A DNA stretch of 22,641 bases, from positions 1 through 22,641 of IMG/VR virus record IMGVR_UViG_3300037042_001524; one strand, written 5' to 3'. The translations under genes and the position numbers were made by a program. This DNA comes from a virus. The notes below the pieces were generated by a model. That model was not told the origin of the DNA and ran no database searches. It was given only the letters and a program-made list of their open reading frames with translations. The stretch's first letter is position 1. Each line of letters begins with the position of its first letter. This document shows positions 7,409-17,909 of the stretch, in pieces.

Positions 7409-9466
7409 ATGGCAGCACGAAACGAAACGCCGCGCTTGCCGACGACCCTGCTGGAAGGGCGAGAACTGCCGCCGCCTCCGCAGACGTCGTTCTACACCAA
7501 CCCGGTTCCGGTCATCGCTGTCAACGTGCCGGATCAGTTGCAGCAGATCATGCTGACGCTCAAGTCGGCGCAAAGCGCATTCGGAGAACTTGGTCAGTTC
7601 TACGGTCAGCAGCGTCAATGGGAACAGCAGTACCTGACCATGAAGCGTGGCGTAGGAGCCGACATGGCTGTTGACGACGTCGCCATCGCCAAGCAGTTGC
7701 CGACGGCTCCGTTTGACCCAAACGTCGTCAAGTATGCGCCACCCGACGCCATCGGCGATGACCAGTTGCCTGATTACTACGGTTCCCTCGCTGACAATCT
7801 TGTTCCGAAGGACGCCGGAGATTCCGTCAGGGCGGGATTCAGGGATAAGTTTGTTCCGGCTGCCGTTGACGCGGCCATTCAAATGCGCACCAACATGCGC
7901 AAGGAAGAGCGAGACAGTCGCGTCAACATGTTCGTCAAGGGAGTGACTGCGCAGGCCGGAATCCCGTCCAAGGATCAGGCATTCGGGGAAATCTTCGTCG
8001 AGCCTCGCGAAGGTAACGAACAAGCGCGATGGGAATACACGTGGATGCGCGAGAACTGGAGCGATCAGATGTACGCCGACACCGTGCTGCTTCCTGCGGC
8101 GCAGTTGGCGTTTGATCAGGGCGATCAGCGCAAGGCTGGTCAGTTGATGAGCGCAGCCGCAAAGGATGCCAGCCCTGACAAGTGGGGAACGATGGAGGCT
8201 CGTCTGCGCAAGGCAACGGTCGATGACGACAAGGAGTTCGTCAAGGCCAACATCCAAGCGCTGCACTACATGATGACCAACCCGACCGGATCGACAATGT
8301 CGTCGCGGCTGGACATGAACATGCGCGCTGATCGCGTTGCACACGGCATTGGTCGACTTCAGGACAACGGCGGGTGGGACGAAAGCGCGCAACGTCAGTT
8401 CGTACTTGATGCAGACACCGTGATCCTCAACAACACGCTTCCCATTGATGACCGGATTGCGTTCGCGCAGGCGCTTGTGGATGGGCTGTACACGTTCCCG
8501 ATTGATGTCGACCGGGAAGCAATCAGTCCCAATCCAAACGATCCAATGGCAGCGCAAAAGATGATGGCGCGCTACAACACGGCGTATGACCGGATGAAGA
8601 ACGGAGAGGAAGTCACCGATAGCGACTGGGAAGACATGGACATTCCGGTCGAACTTGACTCTCGAATGATCTTCTCGCCCGACGACCCGGTTGTCACCAA
8701 CCTGAACATCAGGATTGACAGGCTGATGGGGCTTCGTGAAACGGAAGCCAAGGCCGTCAAGGACAACAACGACAAGCGCACGGACACCATGACCACCGAG
8801 ATCATGCTGTTTCTTGCCAGCCCGAACGCAGCGGAGCCGACCAAGGTCGCAGAGTTCAGCGCCAAGTTGGACGACAAGTACGGCAAGGACGGCGTGGTGA
8901 TGATGCGTCGGCTGGCCGGGCAGGAAGGCAATCAGTTCCGCGACGACAACGCAACGCGGTTGCTGGTTCGCATGAGCGAGGCGACTAGCGCGGCAGACTT
9001 GGCTGCAATCGAAGCGGACGCACAGATGCTTGGCAGCAACGGCCTGTTGTCGCCGGAAGCGTTCAAGCGAGTTCAGGATGCCCGAACTGCGTGGCAGACA
9101 GGCGCAAGCATTCGCGATGACGTAGACGTCAAAGAACTGCGCACAACTATTGCACAAGAGTACGACAACATTGAGTTTGCCGTGTCCAAGGAGAACGGCA
9201 ACGTCGTGCTTGATCAGGCAACTGGCACGTTCAAGGCGATTCCGACCCCGGGAGCGCAGATGCGTCGGCAGAAGATGCTTCGCGACTTCGACCGTCAGGT
9301 CAATCAGTTCCTGATGCGCGACGATGTTCGAGCGCGCATGCGAACAGATCCCTTCAAGGTTCGCGAGGAACTGATGGACAGGATTGAGCCGATGTTTACC
9401 ATAGACGTCATTCGCGGCTTCCATGCCGACGGCCAGCGCAAGATGCAAGAGGGCAACACGCGATGA
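7409..9466 (+). CDS. Internal virion protein, probable T7 gp15-like
   Basis: A 685-residue, largely helical, soluble-looking protein. The N-terminus is Pro-rich (RELPPPPQTSFYTNP). A Gln-rich amphipathic stretch follows at about 44-75 (LQQIMLTLKSAQSAFGELGQ), then acidic helical segments such as QLPTAPFDPNVVKYAPPD. I see no membrane segment, enzyme motif or signal peptide. T7 gp15 (about 747 residues) is a helical inner-core protein ejected with gp16. The size, composition and position between the gp14-like and giant genes make this the natural equivalent, though sequence similarity to T7 itself is not visible to me. A good ribosome site (CCGGAGGTT) precedes the start. It ends in ATGA, overlapping the next start by 4 nt. 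The opposite strand is also open for almost the same length, which is a codon-bias artefact. Confidence 0.65.
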   Translation: MAARNETPRLPTTLLEGRELPPPPQTSFYTNPVPVIAVNVPDQLQQIMLTLKSAQSAFGELGQFYGQQRQWEQQYLTMKRGVGADMAVDDVAIAKQLPTAPFDPNVVKYAPPDAIGDDQLPDYYGSLADNLVPKDAGDSVRAGFRDKFVPAAVDAAIQMRTNMRKEERDSRVNMFVKGVTAQAGIPSKDQAFGEIFVEPREGNEQARWEYTWMRENWSDQMYADTVLLPAAQLAFDQGDQRKAGQLMSAAAKDASPDKWGTMEARLRKATVDDDKEFVKANIQALHYMMTNPTGSTMSSRLDMNMRADRVAHGIGRLQDNGGWDESAQRQFVLDADTVILNNTLPIDDRIAFAQALVDGLYTFPIDVDREAISPNPNDPMAAQKMMARYNTAYDRMKNGEEVTDSDWEDMDIPVELDSRMIFSPDDPVVTNLNIRIDRLMGLRETEAKAVKDNNDKRTDTMTTEIMLFLASPNAAEPTKVAEFSAKLDDKYGKDGVVMMRRLAGQEGNQFRDDNATRLLVRMSEATSAADLAAIEADAQMLGSNGLLSPEAFKRVQDARTAWQTGASIRDDVDVKELRTTIAQEYDNIEFAVSKENGNVVLDQATGTFKAIPTPGAQMRRQKMLRDFDRQVNQFLMRDDVRARMRTDPFKVREELMDRIEPMFTIDVIRGFHADGQRKMQEGNTR

Positions 9467-12400
9467 GTCAGATGCCTACGCCTCCCGATCCAATCGAAGA
9501 AGAGCGCCGCCGACGCACCGACGGCATGGTCGACAAGCGCGGAGGCTTTGCGGCGATGCCGTCGCCGCCTGCTGAATCGGGCATCAACACCCCAGCAGAG
9601 CAGGCGTTTGCCGAGGGCATGCGTGCTACTGGCCGCACATCCATGACCGAGCAACTTGCCGCAGCGGGGGCCGAAACTCCGCAGCAAGCCGGAGCGATGG
9701 CAGAACAGCAACTGCGCAGTCGCAACGCAGGGACTGGATACGGAGCGCCGCAGAAGTTTGACCGAGCAGAAGAGCAGGCATTGCGCGACGTTGCAGCAAC
9801 AGCACGTTCGGGCGGCCCAATGTTCCCGCAGGACGAAATCACGGCCATGCGCCTTATGCAGGCGCAGATGCGTCAGGATGCCAGCATTCTACCGATGGTG
9901 ATGCAGGTCACGGGATCAGAGGACACCAAGGAAAGCAACAACGTCCTCAACAAGATCAGGGCAAGCGTTGCGTTTGACGACGCCAATGCTCCGGCAACCT
10001 ACGAGTCTGCCGTTGAAGCGAATCAACTTGCTCGCCTGAATCCGTACCGCGCCGAGGTTCTTGGTCAGAAGGAACGCGAAGCGCTCAAGGAGTACGGGGA
10101 CATTGTCCTCGACCCGAACTCGTCGCCTGAAGACAGGCTTGCCGCGCTTACCGAGTGGGTTCGTATCGACCGAGATACCGCTCCCGGTCGCGATGCGATG
10201 GCGCGTCAAGCAGCCATTGACTTTGGCAAGAAGAAGGTCGGATACTTCACCTACGACGACTACGTCGCGTGGTACTACAAGACCGAAGGCAAGGACAGTT
10301 GGCTGTCGTCGTGGACGAAGTGGCCTTCGTACCTGACTGTCGGCGAGGCTGGCGATCCCGAGCGCACGTCAGGAACTTATGGCGCCGGATACGTGTGGAA
10401 CAACCTGATGGATGGCGCTGGCCTGATCCTTCAGGCTCCACAGCGCGCTGGCGAATCGGCATACAACCTTGTCGTCAGGGACGTCTTTGGTGGGACGCCC
10501 CTGACGTACACGGACAACATGTACTCGTCCGAGTACGTCATTCCCAACCTTGCTGGCGGCATTGCCCAGTTCTACGTCGGATACGGGCCGATCAAGTCAC
10601 TTGCTGGCCTTGGACGCGCCGGAGCGGCGCCGAACTTCATCCGCGCTGCACTTGCAAGCGAGGCTGCCACGTTCATTGTGTTCGATCCGCGACACGGCAA
10701 CCTTGCGTCGATGCTGCGCGAGTTCGGCATCGGCGAGGAGGCGCTGGCCGGGCTTGACGCCAAGAAACTGGCTGAAGGCGGCGAAGGCTTCAAGGCGCGA
10801 TTCACCAGCGCCATCGAAGGCTTGATCATGGGCGCTGCCGTCGAGAAGGCAATCATCCCCGGCGCCGCGCGCGCTGCCGGAGCCGCTGGCGGTGCTGGTC
10901 GAGCGACGATGGCAAACGCCGTCAGGTACTTGGAGAAGATGGGCGGATTCGAGCCTGACTCCATCCTCAAGACGCTGCCGCGACCGATTCGCGAGGCAGC
11001 GATTAGCAAGGACACGGCACGGGCTGTGGCTGAACTGACCGCGTACGGAGTCGAGCGCAGTCGCCGAATGGGGAAACTGCTATCCGAAGGCAAGACGCAT
11101 GAGGAAGCGCTGCTTTCCGTGCAGAAGGAGTTCCCTCTTCAGCAGTACGTCGATGGCGTTCGTCGCGTGACTCGCGCAATGATTGCAAGTTCGTTCAACG
11201 TGTCAGCGGATCAAGCCGATGTTCTGTTCGGTCGCTTTACCGCTGCCGGGCTTGATTGGGAGCGCGTGTTCTTCACGCTTCCTGACAACGTCAGCGAGCG
11301 CATGCACAAGTTGCTGTACGAAGGCGCCGAGCAGATGCGTCAGGCTGGCGACGCCGGAGTGTCTGCAATCGTTCGAGGTGGCGTCGGCGAAGAGATGGGG
11401 CTGACCATCAACGACGCAGTTGCCGTGTACACCAACAGCAACAACTGGTGGAAGCGCAAGGAACTTTGGCCGAACGGCGAACCTCCGGCGACGTTGAGCC
11501 AAGCCGATGTCGAGCGACTTCCCGGCCAGTTGCGCACAATGGCAGAGGATGCCCTGCGCGAACTGCGAGACAAGTATTCGCCGCAGGACGGATGGTCTAC
11601 TCCAAGCGTCGGTGCGACGAAAGAGAAGCCTGCGCTCAAGTTTGACATCGACGAAGAGGGCGAGTTCAAGGCCATATGGAACTTTCAGAAGCAGAACCAC
11701 ACGTTCCATCTTGATGAGATGGGAGATGTTCTGAAGCCCGGTTCATCCGGTTGGAACACTCGCGTCGAAGACATCGCGACCAAGATGGTTGATGAAGTTC
11801 GGGTCATTGACCTCGTTGCTCGTCAGACTGGACGCAGCCCACTCAAGACTCGAATGCAAGCGGTCATGTCCGCAAGTCGCTGGTATCGCGACGTCGCGGA
11901 AAGCATTCGTGGCAACTACGGCCCGTATGCTGACGTGTTCGCAGAACTGCTTGGAGCCACCAGCGCAAAGACTCCAGTCGCTACCAACTGGAGGTATGCA
12001 ACCGACATTCTTCGCCAGTTTACAAGCGGCAAGTACGACGATCAGATGGCGAGATACGTGTCTCTGCTCGAATCGCAGCAGGCATGGGATGCTTCTGAAT
12101 CGGCGGCCATTGCGGAGATTCGTGCCGCACGCGCTGTTGAAACAAAGGCCGCGATGTCTGCTGAAAGGGCGGCGAAGAAGGCTGGTGAAGCAAATGTTCC
12201 GCAAGGTGCGCGCGCGTATTCCAAGGCTGAACTGGACAAGTTGGTCGAGGATCGAATCGGCAAGCGTCCTGAACTGACGGAAGAGTTCAAGATTCGCAGC
12301 GACGTCGGCAACCTGTTCGGGAGCAACACCGAGCATGCGATGAAGGTTCTTGCGGCAACGTGGGTGACTGTCAAGCAAGGCAGCAATCCAAAGACGCGCA

Positions 12401-15400
12401 ACTTCACAAAGAACCTGCTTGGCGACTTCAGCATGGCGACCGTTGATGTGTGGGCTGCCCGCTCATTGCAGCGGATGGCAAACATGCCTCGAATCGCAAT
12501 GGACGAGTCTTCCGCTGGAACCCTTTGGGATCGGCTTGGTTCTGCTCGAAAGCAAGAGACAGGCCGTATTGCGCCATCGGCAGAAGAGGGCGTTGTCGGT
12601 GCATACCAGCCAACCGCCGGAGCCATTGTTGATCCCGAGACTGGCGCTGTCATGGGAGCAAAGAGAGGCTACGGCATCGGAAGCGCTTATGGCGTCGGTG
12701 CAGAAGCGTTCGATGTTGCCGCCAAGAGACTCAAGGAACAGCACGGCATTGACGTGACTCCGGCAGACCTTCAGGCCATCATGTGGTTTGCCGAGAAGGA
12801 TCATTGGCACTACAACCTTGGGCAGAAACTCGACCTTGGAAGTTTTGAGAAGGGGCTGCGCAGGGACTTTGCTGGCGAGGGCGGTCGGTACATCTCCGGC
12901 ACCCTTGGAGGACAGCCGGGCCGTGATCTTGCAGAGGCTGGCGCAAAGGCGATGGAACAGTCGCTTGCTGGCGATGCCAACCTGCTGTTCAAGAGAGCGA
13001 CCATTGCAAACGGTTCAGTTGGTGGACGCGATGCAAGCGGATTCGTCGTCGACGTCGGCGTCACGAACTACGACATGCCTATTGAAGGCGGGCCGTTTGC
13101 AGCGACCAGCCCGGTTGACGTCAAGAGCACGGGAAACCGACGGCTCAATCAGGCAAGCGCAGATTCCGTCATCTCGCGCATGGCGCAGCATGCCAAGGAA
13201 TCGAACAGCGAGTCGTTCTACGTTGCTCGAATCGTCACCGATATGACTGGTTCGGAGGTTCAGGTAACTCCTCCGGCAAAGTCAGGTCAGAAGCAAGCAG
13301 ACGTAGCGCCTGTGAAGGTTGGAGAGGGAAACCTCAACCCAACGGCAAGCACGGTTGGAGTCGAGTTCCAGTTCAAGACTCCACTCGAAGAGAACAACCC
13401 TGCCATTCAGCGGCTTCGCAAGCAGTTTGCGGAGTTCGGCATGCAGTTCGACTCTGCCGCAGAGCGCGCCACCAACAACGTATCCGGCATTGCTGGGGCT
13501 AGGTCAATCTACGTTCCTGACTTTGATCCGCAGATCGTTGCTCTTGCTGACAGCGGTGCGACGTCCGCAGAGATTGCCAGCATGATTGAGAAGCGGAAGC
13601 GTGACTTCCGTTCGCTCGTCAGCAGGACGAAGCAGATCAAGGAGTTCAAGGACAACTCGACCGTCACTAACCTGACGGCTGAAATCGACGTGTACCATTC
13701 GCATCAGTTCGACGAACTGATTGGGCCGCAGGCAGCGGCAGAAGGAGCAGAAGATGCAACCCAAGCCGTCAAGCGCAAGTGGGCGCCCGAAACCCCTGAA
13801 GATCGAATCGCCCGAACAGCCCAGTTCAAGCGGGATGCAGCCGTCGGAATCGACGCCACCCCCGATGGACAGTCAGTCGAGCAAGCCGTCGGAGCCGGAG
13901 CAGTCAGAGCGACTGATGGTGATGTTTCTCCCAGCGCGACGAACGTAAACCCGACCGACGGAACGAAGATTCTGTTCAACACGTCAGGCGCGCAAGCACG
14001 CGCCGTGGCGGCCATCGAAGAGCAGACTGGCATCGCGTTTGTCGCTGGACTCAACATGCCCGACGTCGTGTCGGCTGCGCATGAGTTTGGTCACGCCCTG
14101 CGCAATCAGTTGCTCAACCGCAACCTTCCGATTGAGCGCCGCGCTGGCATTCCCGACACGACCATCGAAGCATTCGAGCAAGCGTACGGCGTCGTCAACG
14201 GAACGTGGACGCGAGGTCAAGAGGAATCGTTTGTCGACGACCTGCTTGAGGTTCTTCGCGATGGCACCGCTGTTCCGGCGCGGCTTGCTGGCGTCGGGCG
14301 CGACGAGCAGTTGATCATGGCGTCATGGCTGCGTGATCAATGGCGCGTGGCTCGCAAATCTCCGGCATCGACTGGCGTTCCCACCGACACGCGACGCTTG
14401 CTTGAGAACCTGTATTACCGCACCGACCTGCCGATTCAGTACGCGCCGGGTCGCTACCTGATGCCGATTGACCACTCTGCGGTCATCGCACGCATCCAGC
14501 AGGCGCAGGCAAACAACGAGGATTGGCTACAGGTCATCAACCCGAACGACGCGCTTGGCACCGCACGCATGCACGTCTTCGACGGCAGGCCGACCATGCG
14601 CGACGAGCGTACTGGCCGCTTCCGCGCGGGCACGGACAGGGAGCGAGCGTTTGCCTCGCCGAACGGCTACAACCTGACGCCAGCGCAGGTCAACGATCTT
14701 CGCACGCGAGCCGCCGCCGGAGATGCTGACGCGCGGCGTCAGATTGCCGACATTGATTCTCGACGGCAGGAGATTCGCGACAACCTGCGGTTCTTCGAGA
14801 ACCCGGACGACCCGCTGATCTACATGGCGTACTTCGAGTCGCTGGCGCGGGAGATGGAAGCCCGCAACATGCTGGGCGGCCCGGCAACTCGCGACCAGTT
14901 GACGCGGCGCTCGTTGTCGATGTTCAACGAACTGCTGATGAACGATGCCGACGACCTGTCGCAGGGCATCGCTTCGATGTGGGCGCGTATGAACGACGTC
15001 AGCCGGATCGACCAAGAACTTCCGGCGTTTGTCAGCACGGTTCAGTTGGCTCTTCAGGGACAGTTGCGTCAGACCCACAGGCTTGCGCAGCGCGCTGTCC
15101 AAACCAACAACCCGGCAGACTTCGCGTTGCTTCAGCGTTCATTCTTTGACCTTCAGATGCTGCGCTTCCACATGCGCAACACCAAGACGGCGATGGGTCG
15201 TGGACTCAAGTCTCTTGATCCGCAGATGCTGCCGAACGCGGCTGAACTTCGCGACCTTCGCAACGCGCGCAACTTCCTTGAGCAGAACGGCTTTGTCGAC
15301 GACATCGGCAGGCCGCTTGCAGAGACTCTTGCGCGCATTGATCCCGACCTCGACCCCAATGCCGCCGTCCGCATCCTCAACGACGTGTGGCGCCCGGGCG

Positions 15401-17637
15401 AAATGCAGCGCGGGAACTTCCTGATGGAGGTGTACCGAAACGGACTTCTGTCCCTTCCGCGATCTTGGTTTGGCCTTCAGTTGGTCAGCCCGGCGCTCAC
15501 GCTTGGCGTTGAGGGTTTGCAGAAACTGTCGGCAGCCGGAATCCGTGGCGACATGCTGACATCCGTGGAAACGCTACGCAACCTGCCTCGCATGCTCAAC
15601 AACATGCAGCACGGTCTTCGCTTCGGAGCGCGCACGTTCGTGTCCGAATCTCCGACCTTGATGCCGCACGGAACTGGCATCGTGCAGGACACGTTTGTCC
15701 CTGCCATCCACTCTGATCAGGACAACATCCTTGGCAACATGATCAACGTCGCTGGTCGCGGAGTTCGACTGCCGTCTACGTTCATCGCAAGCATTGACGA
15801 GTTTTGGAAGCAGGCGACTGCGCGCACGGAGATGCAGAGCACCCTGTATCGACGGCTTATGCAGGAGCGCATGACCGCAGCAGGCGTGACCGGATGGCGA
15901 GACACGCTTGCTTTCATGCGCGCAAACCACCGCGCCGTTTCGCAGGAAGCGGACGCGATGGGCCAGCGCTACATCCGCGACGGAGCGATTCGCGACAGGA
16001 CGATGATCGGTCGCGAGGCGATGAACGATCCTCGAATCTCTGCGGAGCAAGACCCGCTGCGTCGCGCGTCGATGATGCACGACTACATCAACCAGCATTG
16101 GACGGAAGATCAGGCTAGAACGACGCAAGGAATCGCGGAAGCAGCCAACAGGCAGTCGTACACCGAGCCGATTCCCGGCCTTGGCGGCGCAGTTCGTCAT
16201 CACCTCCAGCAACATTGGTGGATGCAACTCATTGTGCCGTTCTACACGGCGCCCATGAACATCCTTCGTCGCGCTTGGGGATACCTGTCAGCACCAGCCA
16301 TGATGGGCGGCGACGTCGCTGTTGGACTTGCAACCGAACGACGATTCCGGTTGAACCCCAACAGCAGGCTGTATCGCATGCACCATCAGACGATGATGGA
16401 CATGGCTTCGGGCGATCCGGCGCGCATCTCTCGCGCGCAGGGTCAGGTTCTTGTCGGCATGACGATGCTTGGAACCGGATACGGCCTGTTCCAAGACGGT
16501 CGTATCACGGGAGCCGGGCCTGCTGATCCCGAGCAGCGTCGCATGTGGCAGCAGAGTGGACGTCGTCCGTACTCAATCAAGATGGGCGACAGGTGGTACG
16601 CCTACAAGAAACTCGACCCGTTCGGCATGCTTCTTGGGTGGGTTGCCGACTACCACGAACTCACGTCGGGCATGTACGAGAACGACGAAGAAGACGTGAT
16701 CGGGCCTGCAACAGCAATCGCGTATGCGCTTACGACGTCGACCATCAACAAGTCGTACATGCAGACGCTCGACATGCTGCTTGAAGCCAACGACGATCCG
16801 GTCAAGATGGAGCGCGTGATGGCACGCATGCTTATGACCATCAACCCGGTGACTGGCCTTGGCTCAAGCCTTCAGGCTGGCACGCTTGCAGCGGGCGATC
16901 CGTACGCGGTCGATCCGATGAGCGGGGTCAAGGCAGACGAGGGTCTTGGCAAGGAAGTCGAACTGCTGCTCAACGAGATGCGAGCCAAGAGTTGGTGGGG
17001 AACCACCGCTGGCGGTCGCGACGTCATGTCTCGTCGGTACAGCGCGCTTGGCGAACCGATCAAGACGTTCGATCCTGCGCAGGACTACCCGTGGGCCGAT
17101 CTTGTTTCTCCGGTTACTTCGAGCGCGGTTGCCAACGATCCTGTCGTCGAGGCAATGATTGGCATGCCTCACATTTGGCGCTCGACGCCGCCCAACAAGA
17201 ACGGAGTCAACCTCAAGCAGGTTCGCATTCCGCAGACCAAGCGGACTGCATACGACCTGTACAACGAGCAGATCGCGACGGTGCTCATGCCGTTCCCGAT
17301 GGGCGACGGCACGTCGAAGAAACTGACTCTTCGTCAGGCTCTATCGCACATCATCGAAGGCAAGGGCGCCGAAGGAAGGATGTTCAAGTCGTTCACGGAC
17401 ACCAACCCGGAGAACTACCCGGGCGAGAACCCGCCCGACATCTCCATGTTTGTCCGCGTCATCGAACGCTACCGCACCGCCGCTTGGACGCAGACGCTGG
17501 TTTCCAGCCCTGAACTTCGATCCGTGTTCGACGAACAGCGCAACTCCCTGATTGAATCGAAGAAGAAGGACGCTGCTCGCATCAACGCAAACAGAAACTC
17601 CGAACTCGAATCAGCCGTGGAGGCGGCAAGCCAATGA
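9463..17637 (+). CDS. Giant internal virion / ejection protein with HEFGH peptidase-like domain
   Basis: A 2724-residue protein filling 36% of the window. The N-terminus is Pro/Ala/Arg-rich, and a glycine/alanine hydrophobic patch lies around 445-485. An Ala/Lys/Glu helix covers about 880-910. Residues about 970-1125 contain KTRNFTKNLLGDF, ATVDVWAARS and DLQAIMWFAEKDHWHYN, a pattern I know from large phage polyvalent proteins. HEFGH at 1540-1544 with EESFVDDLLEVL at 1587-1598 has the spacing of a gluzincin-type zinc peptidase (two His, downstream Glu). The C-terminal third has membrane-compatible segments (LIVPFYTAPMNIL near 2257, GQVLVGMTMLGTGYGLF near 2327) and KLDPFGMLLGWVADYHEL near 2383. 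Position after gp14/gp15-like genes suggests the gp16 role: an ejected protein that opens a path for DNA across the envelope. I see no transglycosylase motif. T7 gp16 is about half this size. Confidence 0.75.
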   Translation: MSQMPTPPDPIEEERRRRTDGMVDKRGGFAAMPSPPAESGINTPAEQAFAEGMRATGRTSMTEQLAAAGAETPQQAGAMAEQQLRSRNAGTGYGAPQKFDRAEEQALRDVAATARSGGPMFPQDEITAMRLMQAQMRQDASILPMVMQVTGSEDTKESNNVLNKIRASVAFDDANAPATYESAVEANQLARLNPYRAEVLGQKEREALKEYGDIVLDPNSSPEDRLAALTEWVRIDRDTAPGRDAMARQAAIDFGKKKVGYFTYDDYVAWYYKTEGKDSWLSSWTKWPSYLTVGEAGDPERTSGTYGAGYVWNNLMDGAGLILQAPQRAGESAYNLVVRDVFGGTPLTYTDNMYSSEYVIPNLAGGIAQFYVGYGPIKSLAGLGRAGAAPNFIRAALASEAATFIVFDPRHGNLASMLREFGIGEEALAGLDAKKLAEGGEGFKARFTSAIEGLIMGAAVEKAIIPGAARAAGAAGGAGRATMANAVRYLEKMGGFEPDSILKTLPRPIREAAISKDTARAVAELTAYGVERSRRMGKLLSEGKTHEEALLSVQKEFPLQQYVDGVRRVTRAMIASSFNVSADQADVLFGRFTAAGLDWERVFFTLPDNVSERMHKLLYEGAEQMRQAGDAGVSAIVRGGVGEEMGLTINDAVAVYTNSNNWWKRKELWPNGEPPATLSQADVERLPGQLRTMAEDALRELRDKYSPQDGWSTPSVGATKEKPALKFDIDEEGEFKAIWNFQKQNHTFHLDEMGDVLKPGSSGWNTRVEDIATKMVDEVRVIDLVARQTGRSPLKTRMQAVMSASRWYRDVAESIRGNYGPYADVFAELLGATSAKTPVATNWRYATDILRQFTSGKYDDQMARYVSLLESQQAWDASESAAIAEIRAARAVETKAAMSAERAAKKAGEANVPQGARAYSKAELDKLVEDRIGKRPELTEEFKIRSDVGNLFGSNTEHAMKVLAATWVTVKQGSNPKTRNFTKNLLGDFSMATVDVWAARSLQRMANMPRIAMDESSAGTLWDRLGSARKQETGRIAPSAEEGVVGAYQPTAGAIVDPETGAVMGAKRGYGIGSAYGVGAEAFDVAAKRLKEQHGIDVTPADLQAIMWFAEKDHWHYNLGQKLDLGSFEKGLRRDFAGEGGRYISGTLGGQPGRDLAEAGAKAMEQSLAGDANLLFKRATIANGSVGGRDASGFVVDVGVTNYDMPIEGGPFAATSPVDVKSTGNRRLNQASADSVISRMAQHAKESNSESFYVARIVTDMTGSEVQVTPPAKSGQKQADVAPVKVGEGNLNPTASTVGVEFQFKTPLEENNPAIQRLRKQFAEFGMQFDSAAERATNNVSGIAGARSIYVPDFDPQIVALADSGATSAEIASMIEKRKRDFRSLVSRTKQIKEFKDNSTVTNLTAEIDVYHSHQFDELIGPQAAAEGAEDATQAVKRKWAPETPEDRIARTAQFKRDAAVGIDATPDGQSVEQAVGAGAVRATDGDVSPSATNVNPTDGTKILFNTSGAQARAVAAIEEQTGIAFVAGLNMPDVVSAAHEFGHALRNQLLNRNLPIERRAGIPDTTIEAFEQAYGVVNGTWTRGQEESFVDDLLEVLRDGTAVPARLAGVGRDEQLIMASWLRDQWRVARKSPASTGVPTDTRRLLENLYYRTDLPIQYAPGRYLMPIDHSAVIARIQQAQANNEDWLQVINPNDALGTARMHVFDGRPTMRDERTGRFRAGTDRERAFASPNGYNLTPAQVNDLRTRAAAGDADARRQIADIDSRRQEIRDNLRFFENPDDPLIYMAYFESLAREMEARNMLGGPATRDQLTRRSLSMFNELLMNDADDLSQGIASMWARMNDVSRIDQELPAFVSTVQLALQGQLRQTHRLAQRAVQTNNPADFALLQRSFFDLQMLRFHMRNTKTAMGRGLKSLDPQMLPNAAELRDLRNARNFLEQNGFVDDIGRPLAETLARIDPDLDPNAAVRILNDVWRPGEMQRGNFLMEVYRNGLLSLPRSWFGLQLVSPALTLGVEGLQKLSAAGIRGDMLTSVETLRNLPRMLNNMQHGLRFGARTFVSESPTLMPHGTGIVQDTFVPAIHSDQDNILGNMINVAGRGVRLPSTFIASIDEFWKQATARTEMQSTLYRRLMQERMTAAGVTGWRDTLAFMRANHRAVSQEADAMGQRYIRDGAIRDRTMIGREAMNDPRISAEQDPLRRASMMHDYINQHWTEDQARTTQGIAEAANRQSYTEPIPGLGGAVRHHLQQHWWMQLIVPFYTAPMNILRRAWGYLSAPAMMGGDVAVGLATERRFRLNPNSRLYRMHHQTMMDMASGDPARISRAQGQVLVGMTMLGTGYGLFQDGRITGAGPADPEQRRMWQQSGRRPYSIKMGDRWYAYKKLDPFGMLLGWVADYHELTSGMYENDEEDVIGPATAIAYALTTSTINKSYMQTLDMLLEANDDPVKMERVMARMLMTINPVTGLGSSLQAGTLAAGDPYAVDPMSGVKADEGLGKEVELLLNEMRAKSWWGTTAGGRDVMSRRYSALGEPIKTFDPAQDYPWADLVSPVTSSAVANDPVVEAMIGMPHIWRSTPPNKNGVNLKQVRIPQTKRTAYDLYNEQIATVLMPFPMGDGTSKKLTLRQALSHIIEGKGAEGRMFKSFTDTNPENYPGENPPDISMFVRVIERYRTAAWTQTLVSSPELRSVFDEQRNSLIESKKKDAARINANRNSELESAVEAASQ

Positions 17638-17909
17638 GCGACGTGATGCGTGACATGGCAGATCAGTTCGACCGCGCCCTGCTCAAGGTGCTGAAGGATG
17701 GTCGCACCATCATCGGCCCTGACGGCGAAGAGCGGAACATCGACGCCACGGCTGCTGACCTGAACGTGATCCGGCAGCGGCTCAAGGACTGCGGCATGAC
17801 CGTGACCGCAGAGGAAGCCAGCCCGATCAAGAACATCGTCGAAGAGATGCGCAAGCGTCAACTGCGCATCGGCACTCCGGTAGCCAACGATGACAGGGAA
17901 GCGGTGTGA
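17634..17909 (+). CDS. terS: Terminase small subunit (DNA maturase A-like)
   Basis: A 91-residue protein directly upstream of the large terminase. It begins with an acidic helix (MADQFDRALLKVLKDG) and contains TAADLNVIRQRLKDCGMTV. I recognise that pattern from small terminase subunits of T7-like and related podophages (T/L-x-A-x-L-N-V-I-R-Q-x-L-K-D-N-G-I). Such subunits recognise the packaging site on concatemeric DNA and stimulate the large subunit. T7 gp18 is 89 residues, so the length fits. A GGAGG site precedes the start, which overlaps the giant gene's stop as ATGA. The gene in turn overlaps the large subunit as GTGA, so all three are probably translationally coupled. Confidence 0.75.
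   Translation: MSDVMRDMADQFDRALLKVLKDGRTIIGPDGEERNIDATAADLNVIRQRLKDCGMTVTAEEASPIKNIVEEMRKRQLRIGTPVANDDREAV

Noticed and set aside
7406-9448. A 680-codon open frame on the minus strand opposite the gp15-like gene
   Set aside because: It is exactly antisense to a well-placed gene with a ribosome site and has an unnatural His/Arg/Val-rich composition. Such long antisense frames are expected in GC-rich genes.
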